Positions 61,193 to 64,000 of a stretch of DNA of 64,000 nucleotides are shown here, in pieces. Origin of the DNA: CAWCCP01 sp963701245 (GTDB lineage: Bacteria > Patescibacteriota > Saccharimonadia > Saccharimonadales > UBA4665); assembly GCA_963701245.1 (NCBI GenBank), contig OY969576.1, positions 1,612,001-1,676,000 on the forward strand. Reading direction: 5' to 3'. Position numbers and translations under genes: made by a program. Below the pieces are notes generated by a model that was given only the letters and a program-made list of their open reading frames with translations, ran no database searches and was not told the origin of the DNA. Position 1 is the first letter of the stretch. Each line of letters begins with the position of its first letter.

Positions 61193-61282
61193 GGAAGGGT
61201 CGCATAGTGGTCGAGTGCACCTGTCTTGAAAACAGGAGATCCGGCAACGGATCCGTGGGTTCAAATCCCACCCCTTCCGCCA
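61193..61282 (+). tRNA. tRNA-Ser (anticodon TGA)
   Basis: The 90-base sequence folds as a class II tRNA. The acceptor stem is GGAAGGG/CCCTTCC, the anticodon arm CCTGT-CTTGAAA-ACAGG has TGA in the loop, and there is a long variable arm (GATCCGGCAACGGATC) and a TTCAAAT T-loop. The CCA end is encoded. It decodes UCA and other UCN codons. Confidence 0.95.
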
Positions 61283-61333
61283 CGCATTTACCTGCACTGC
61301 CAGAGCGGTTTAAAGTATAGTGGTGAGTTTTGC

Positions 61334-61339
61334 TATAAT
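61334..61339 (+). promoter_or_regulatory. -10 box for tRNA-Ser(GCT)
   Basis: TATAAT lies 35 bases before the second tRNA. The -35 is weak (TTAAAG near 61310), so the box is only a probable promoter. Confidence 0.5.
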
Positions 61340-61374
61340 ACGGCAACACCAGGCAGTTTCAATCGCAATCCTCT

Positions 61375-61467
61375 GGAGAGGTACCCAAGTGGCTGAAGGG
61401 GTCGGTTTGCTAAATCGATAGGGGGGAGCAATTCCCCGCGAGGGTTCGAATCCCTCCCTCTCCGCCA
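61375..61467 (+). tRNA. tRNA-Ser (anticodon GCT)
   Basis: The 93-base sequence has an acceptor stem GGAGAGG/CCTCTCC, an anticodon arm TCGGT-TTGCTAA-ATCGA with GCT, a long variable arm (GGGGGGAGCAATTCCCC) and a GGTTCGAATCC T-arm. The CCA end is encoded. It decodes AGC/AGU. Confidence 0.95.
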
Positions 61468-61481
61468 GGTGCTGCGTTATA

Positions 61482-61514
61482 AAAAACAACCCATCTTTGA
61501 AGAGGGTTGTTTTT
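61482..61514. terminator. Terminator after tRNA-Ser(GCT)
   Basis: AAAAACAACCC (61482-61492) and GGGTTGTTTTT (61504-61514) form an 11-bp stem with flanking A/T runs, just after the tRNA and just before the 3' end of the convergent membrane-protein gene. Confidence 0.85.
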
Positions 61515-61528
61515 ATGTCAAATTAAAA

Positions 61529-62773
61529 CTAGTACAGCATATTCCAAAGCAGCCAGAAATTTACTATTCCTGAACCGAGTAGCAAGGTTTTCATTCCAGT
61601 CGTAATCCTGTCATGACCCCTCCTATACACGAGCATAAAAAGGACAAACAATTCAGGCAAGAAATCTAGTGAATAACGGTATCCATACTGAACGATACCG
61701 ACGCCGAAATAGGAAAAAACCAAAAGTGCTCCAACCAATATGGCTATGAGCAGATGCCTCATCTGGCGATCAAATGTCTTCCAGGGCCTCGTAAAAAAGT
61801 AGAGAAAATACGGTGATGTAAAAAATATACTCATGCCGTATATGTTATTGGCGATGTATGGAAACTTGAGCGTCCAGGAAGTATTGTCTCGAACGATCGG
61901 AATTGGCATCCGAAAAACGGCACTTACAAAGTTTGTCAGAATATGGACGAGGCTAAAAATGCCATACGATTCTGATTCAAGTGACGACCGAAACAGCAGC
62001 TGGGCGCCATAGCCACCATCAAAAGGATTCTTAAAGCGAACATAGTTGTAGAGTCCGGTACAGGCTCCGGCGATAGCAACCGGCAAGACTAAGCCTAGCA
62101 ACTGTCGAAAGGTATGTTTTTTAGTGGCCCAGAGTTCTAATCCGAAAAATAGTAGTATTGGGAGTGCTGTAGCTCTAGTAAGCAGCAGTAAGCCACACAG
62201 TGTTCCTATCAGCCACCAGCGCCGCTGGTTGAAGTATTCATACAAGCTCCAGAATAAAAGAAAAGTTGTGACGACTTGGGCGAAATACCAACTTGCTGAG
62301 ACTGAAGCAATGCCAATAAAAACACTACCCAAACAAAAACCAAATGCCAAGATAGTGCTATCCTCCTTTGTATACGAAAACTTTTGTGCCAGACGGTATA
62401 CCAGAAACCATACTCCAATCACCAGAAGCCATTTCAGATAGCCTTGATAAAAGAACTGGTGAAAAAGCTGAAAAAAACCAACAAACGGCATCAGTAGAAT
62501 CGAAGGGAATGGCCCTTCACTCCAATAGATCTTGCCTTTATAGAACACTGGATCCTGACCCGCTCCACCGATTGATTGTAAAAAATTTAGATGCCCGTGA
62601 AGGAAGGCTGACGCCAGCAAACTGTACTGTTGGCTACCTTCTGATACAAAGCCGATGATTAGTAGCGTTAAAAAAAGGATAACCGGTATAGTAAACAGCC
62701 AGATTGATCGATATGGATATGTGGTTAGGGTGTGTTGCAGGCCTCTGTTACTTTTTTTAGCTTGTTTTTTCAT
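61529..62773 (-). CDS. GT-C-like polytopic membrane protein, copy A
   Basis: The protein has 414 residues and about ten hydrophobic helices with charged N-terminus (KKQAKKSNRG). The first luminal loop contains QDPVFYKGKIYWSEGPFPSI, where an acidic pair near the first helix is common in GT-C glycosyltransferases of the PMT/ArnT type, which use lipid-linked sugars. No exact family can be set. The downstream neighbour 62797 is a clear paralog with the same order of motifs, and the two share segments of identical DNA. A role in transferring sugars to proteins or lipids is inferred. Confidence 0.7.
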   Translation of the reverse strand: MKKQAKKSNRGLQHTLTTYPYRSIWLFTIPVILFLTLLIIGFVSEGSQQYSLLASAFLHGHLNFLQSIGGAGQDPVFYKGKIYWSEGPFPSILLMPFVGFFQLFHQFFYQGYLKWLLVIGVWFLVYRLAQKFSYTKEDSTILAFGFCLGSVFIGIASVSASWYFAQVVTTFLLFWSLYEYFNQRRWWLIGTLCGLLLLTRATALPILLFFGLELWATKKHTFRQLLGLVLPVAIAGACTGLYNYVRFKNPFDGGYGAQLLFRSSLESESYGIFSLVHILTNFVSAVFRMPIPIVRDNTSWTLKFPYIANNIYGMSIFFTSPYFLYFFTRPWKTFDRQMRHLLIAILVGALLVFSYFGVGIVQYGYRYSLDFLPELFVLFMLVYRRGHDRITTGMKTLLLGSGIVNFWLLWNMLY

Positions 62774-62796
62774 GTCCTACCTAAAGCGGATATGGA

Positions 62797-64000
62797 TTAG
62801 TAGATAAATCCGATGAGTAAAAAGAAATTTACTATTCCTGAACCGAGTAGCAAGGTTTTCATTCCAGTCGTAATCCTGTCATGACCCCTCCTATACACGA
62901 GCATAAAAAGGACAAACAATTCAGGCAAGAAATCTAGTGAATAACGGTACCCATATTGTAGTGCGCCAACGCCGTAAAAACTGAAAACAAAAAGTGCACT
63001 GACAAGAATTGCTATCATCAGGTGTTTGAAGTGGCGATCAAATGTCTTCCAGGGCCTCGTAAAAAAGTAGAGAAAATACGGTGATGTAAAAAATATACTC
63101 ATACCGTAAACATTATCGCGAATGTAGGGAAATTTCAGCGTCCATGACGTTGAATCGCGGACGACGGTTGTCGGAGCACTCAAAACGGCATAATAAAAAT
63201 TTGTTGGTATATGGATAGGGCTAAATACACCGAGCGAACGTGACTCGGCGGAATTGTCATGGAGCAATTGATACATATAGCCTCCATCGAAGGGACTGCT
63301 AAATCGGAGGTAGTTATATAAACCAATAAGGCAAATTGCTATACCTAATGGTAAACAAAGTTGTGCCAGCGTTTTCAGGCGCTTATTTTTTTTGACGGTA
63401 TCAAATAGCTCGAGCCCATAAAATATAAGAATCGGTGTTGCGGTGGCCCGAGTCATGAAAATACACGCACAGATACAACCAATTAACCACCAGCGACGAT
63501 CTGTAAAAAACTCATACATACTCCAAAAGAGCAGAAAGACCGTCACGACTTGTGCAAATAACCAACCGCTGGAGATTGACGCAACCCCGATATAGACACT
63601 ACCGAGGCAAAAGCCGAAAGCCAAAATCAAGGCGTCCTCTAGGTCAAAGGAAAACAGCCGAGCTAATTTATAGACAAAATAAAAAACACCTATGGTAAGC
63701 GGCCACATTAAATAGCCTTGGTAAAAAAACAGGTGAAACAATGAAAAAAGTCCCACAAATGGCGTAAGAATCATTGCCGGGAAAGGTCCTTCATCCCAGT
63801 AGATCTTGCCATGATACAAAACTGGATCTTGTCCGAGGCCGCCAATTGGATGTAGAAAATTTAATTGGCCATGCAAAAAAGCTTGCGCTAGATTTGAGAA
63901 CTGTTGCGAGGCACCGGTGCTAGCAAAACAGTTTATGATAATGACGAGCAAGAATACGGCCGGCAAAACCAATGTAAAAATTTCCCGATACGGGCTCGAT
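62797..64000 (-). CDS. GT-C-like polytopic membrane protein, copy B (5' truncated by window)
   Basis: The frame stays open to the window end. The residues before the TTG at 63970-63972 read SSPYREIFTLVLPAV, which aligns with YPYRSIWLFTIPVI of copy A, so the true start is outside the window. At least 400 residues are visible, with the same loop QDPVLYHGKIYWDEGPFPAM and the same C-terminal segment YGYRYSLDFLPELFVLFMLV. It is the tandem paralog of the 61529 gene and lies upstream of it in the same operon, with 23 bases between them. Confidence 0.7.
   Translation of the reverse strand, partial: SSPYREIFTLVLPAVFLLVIIINCFASTGASQQFSNLAQAFLHGQLNFLHPIGGLGQDPVLYHGKIYWDEGPFPAMILTPFVGLFSLFHLFFYQGYLMWPLTIGVFYFVYKLARLFSFDLEDALILAFGFCLGSVYIGVASISSGWLFAQVVTVFLLFWSMYEFFTDRRWWLIGCICACIFMTRATATPILIFYGLELFDTVKKNKRLKTLAQLCLPLGIAICLIGLYNYLRFSSPFDGGYMYQLLHDNSAESRSLGVFSPIHIPTNFYYAVLSAPTTVVRDSTSWTLKFPYIRDNVYGMSIFFTSPYFLYFFTRPWKTFDRHFKHLMIAILVSALFVFSFYGVGALQYGYRYSLDFLPELFVLFMLVYRRGHDRITTGMKTLLLGSGIVNFFLLIGFIY

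Noticed and set aside
1..64000. CRISPR array or cas genes
   Set aside because: I saw no regularly spaced direct repeats with unique spacers and no Cas-like protein.

Overview
The window looks like a chromosomal segment of a Patescibacteria/CPR bacterium, most probably a Saccharibacteria (TM7)-type genome. This is an inference from gene content: six tandem small 'T4SS pilin' genes beside a VirB4/PrgI/VirB6-like locus, repeat-rich secreted proteins, and compact ATGA-overlapping operons. TGA is used as an ordinary stop codon, for example in the ATGA overlaps at 1005-1008 and 59126-59129. That argues against the TGA=Gly code of Gracilibacteria/SR1.

Layout. (1) 1-6704: end of a dTDP-sugar gene (rmlA), a secreted/anchored protein pair, a WsaF-like glycosyltransferase, an NDP-sugar epimerase and a GT2. 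(2) 6705-22640: an accessory island with proteins of unknown function, an FAD-linked oxidase, a DUF3768 protein, two replication-relaxation-like winged-helix proteins and five insertion sequences. These are one IS1595, two identical inverted IS66 copies, and an IS4-type element whose right terminal repeat is split by an IS30. Target duplications allow the insertion order to be reconstructed. (3) 22649-31236: the surface-polysaccharide locus resumes with an RgpF-like protein, GT2s, a DegT aminotransferase, a NeuD-like acyltransferase, a methyltransferase, a Wzt/Wzm ABC exporter and GT4.

(4) 31237-40624: the replication-origin neighbourhood, jag-yidC-rnpA-rpmH on the minus strand and dnaA-dnaN-recF on the plus strand. 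DnaA boxes lie on both sides of dnaA. A purK-purE-purC cluster sits between rpmH and dnaA, and its purC carries a one-base frameshift. (5) 40694-43296: small membrane or anchored proteins. (6) 43330-60394: a type IV secretion/pilus-like locus. A minus-strand operon encodes a VirB6-like protein, a 730-aa unknown, PrgI, a TraC-N-like protein, VirB4, a 974-aa membrane protein and a three-domain cell-wall hydrolase. A divergent plus-strand operon encodes six pilin-like proteins, one of them frameshifted. (7) 60477-64000: Hsp20, two tRNA-Ser genes (TGA and GCT anticodons) and two tandem GT-C-like membrane proteins that share patches of identical DNA.

Taken together, the genes describe a small-genome bacterium investing in its surface: a polysaccharide coat exported by an ABC transporter, secreted repeat proteins, and a contact/secretion machine with its own wall-cutting enzyme. 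Three genes (near 9.84, 36.01 and 59.18 kb) need a single-base correction to read through. That pattern could be assembly indels or real decay, and it should be resolved before functional conclusions are drawn.
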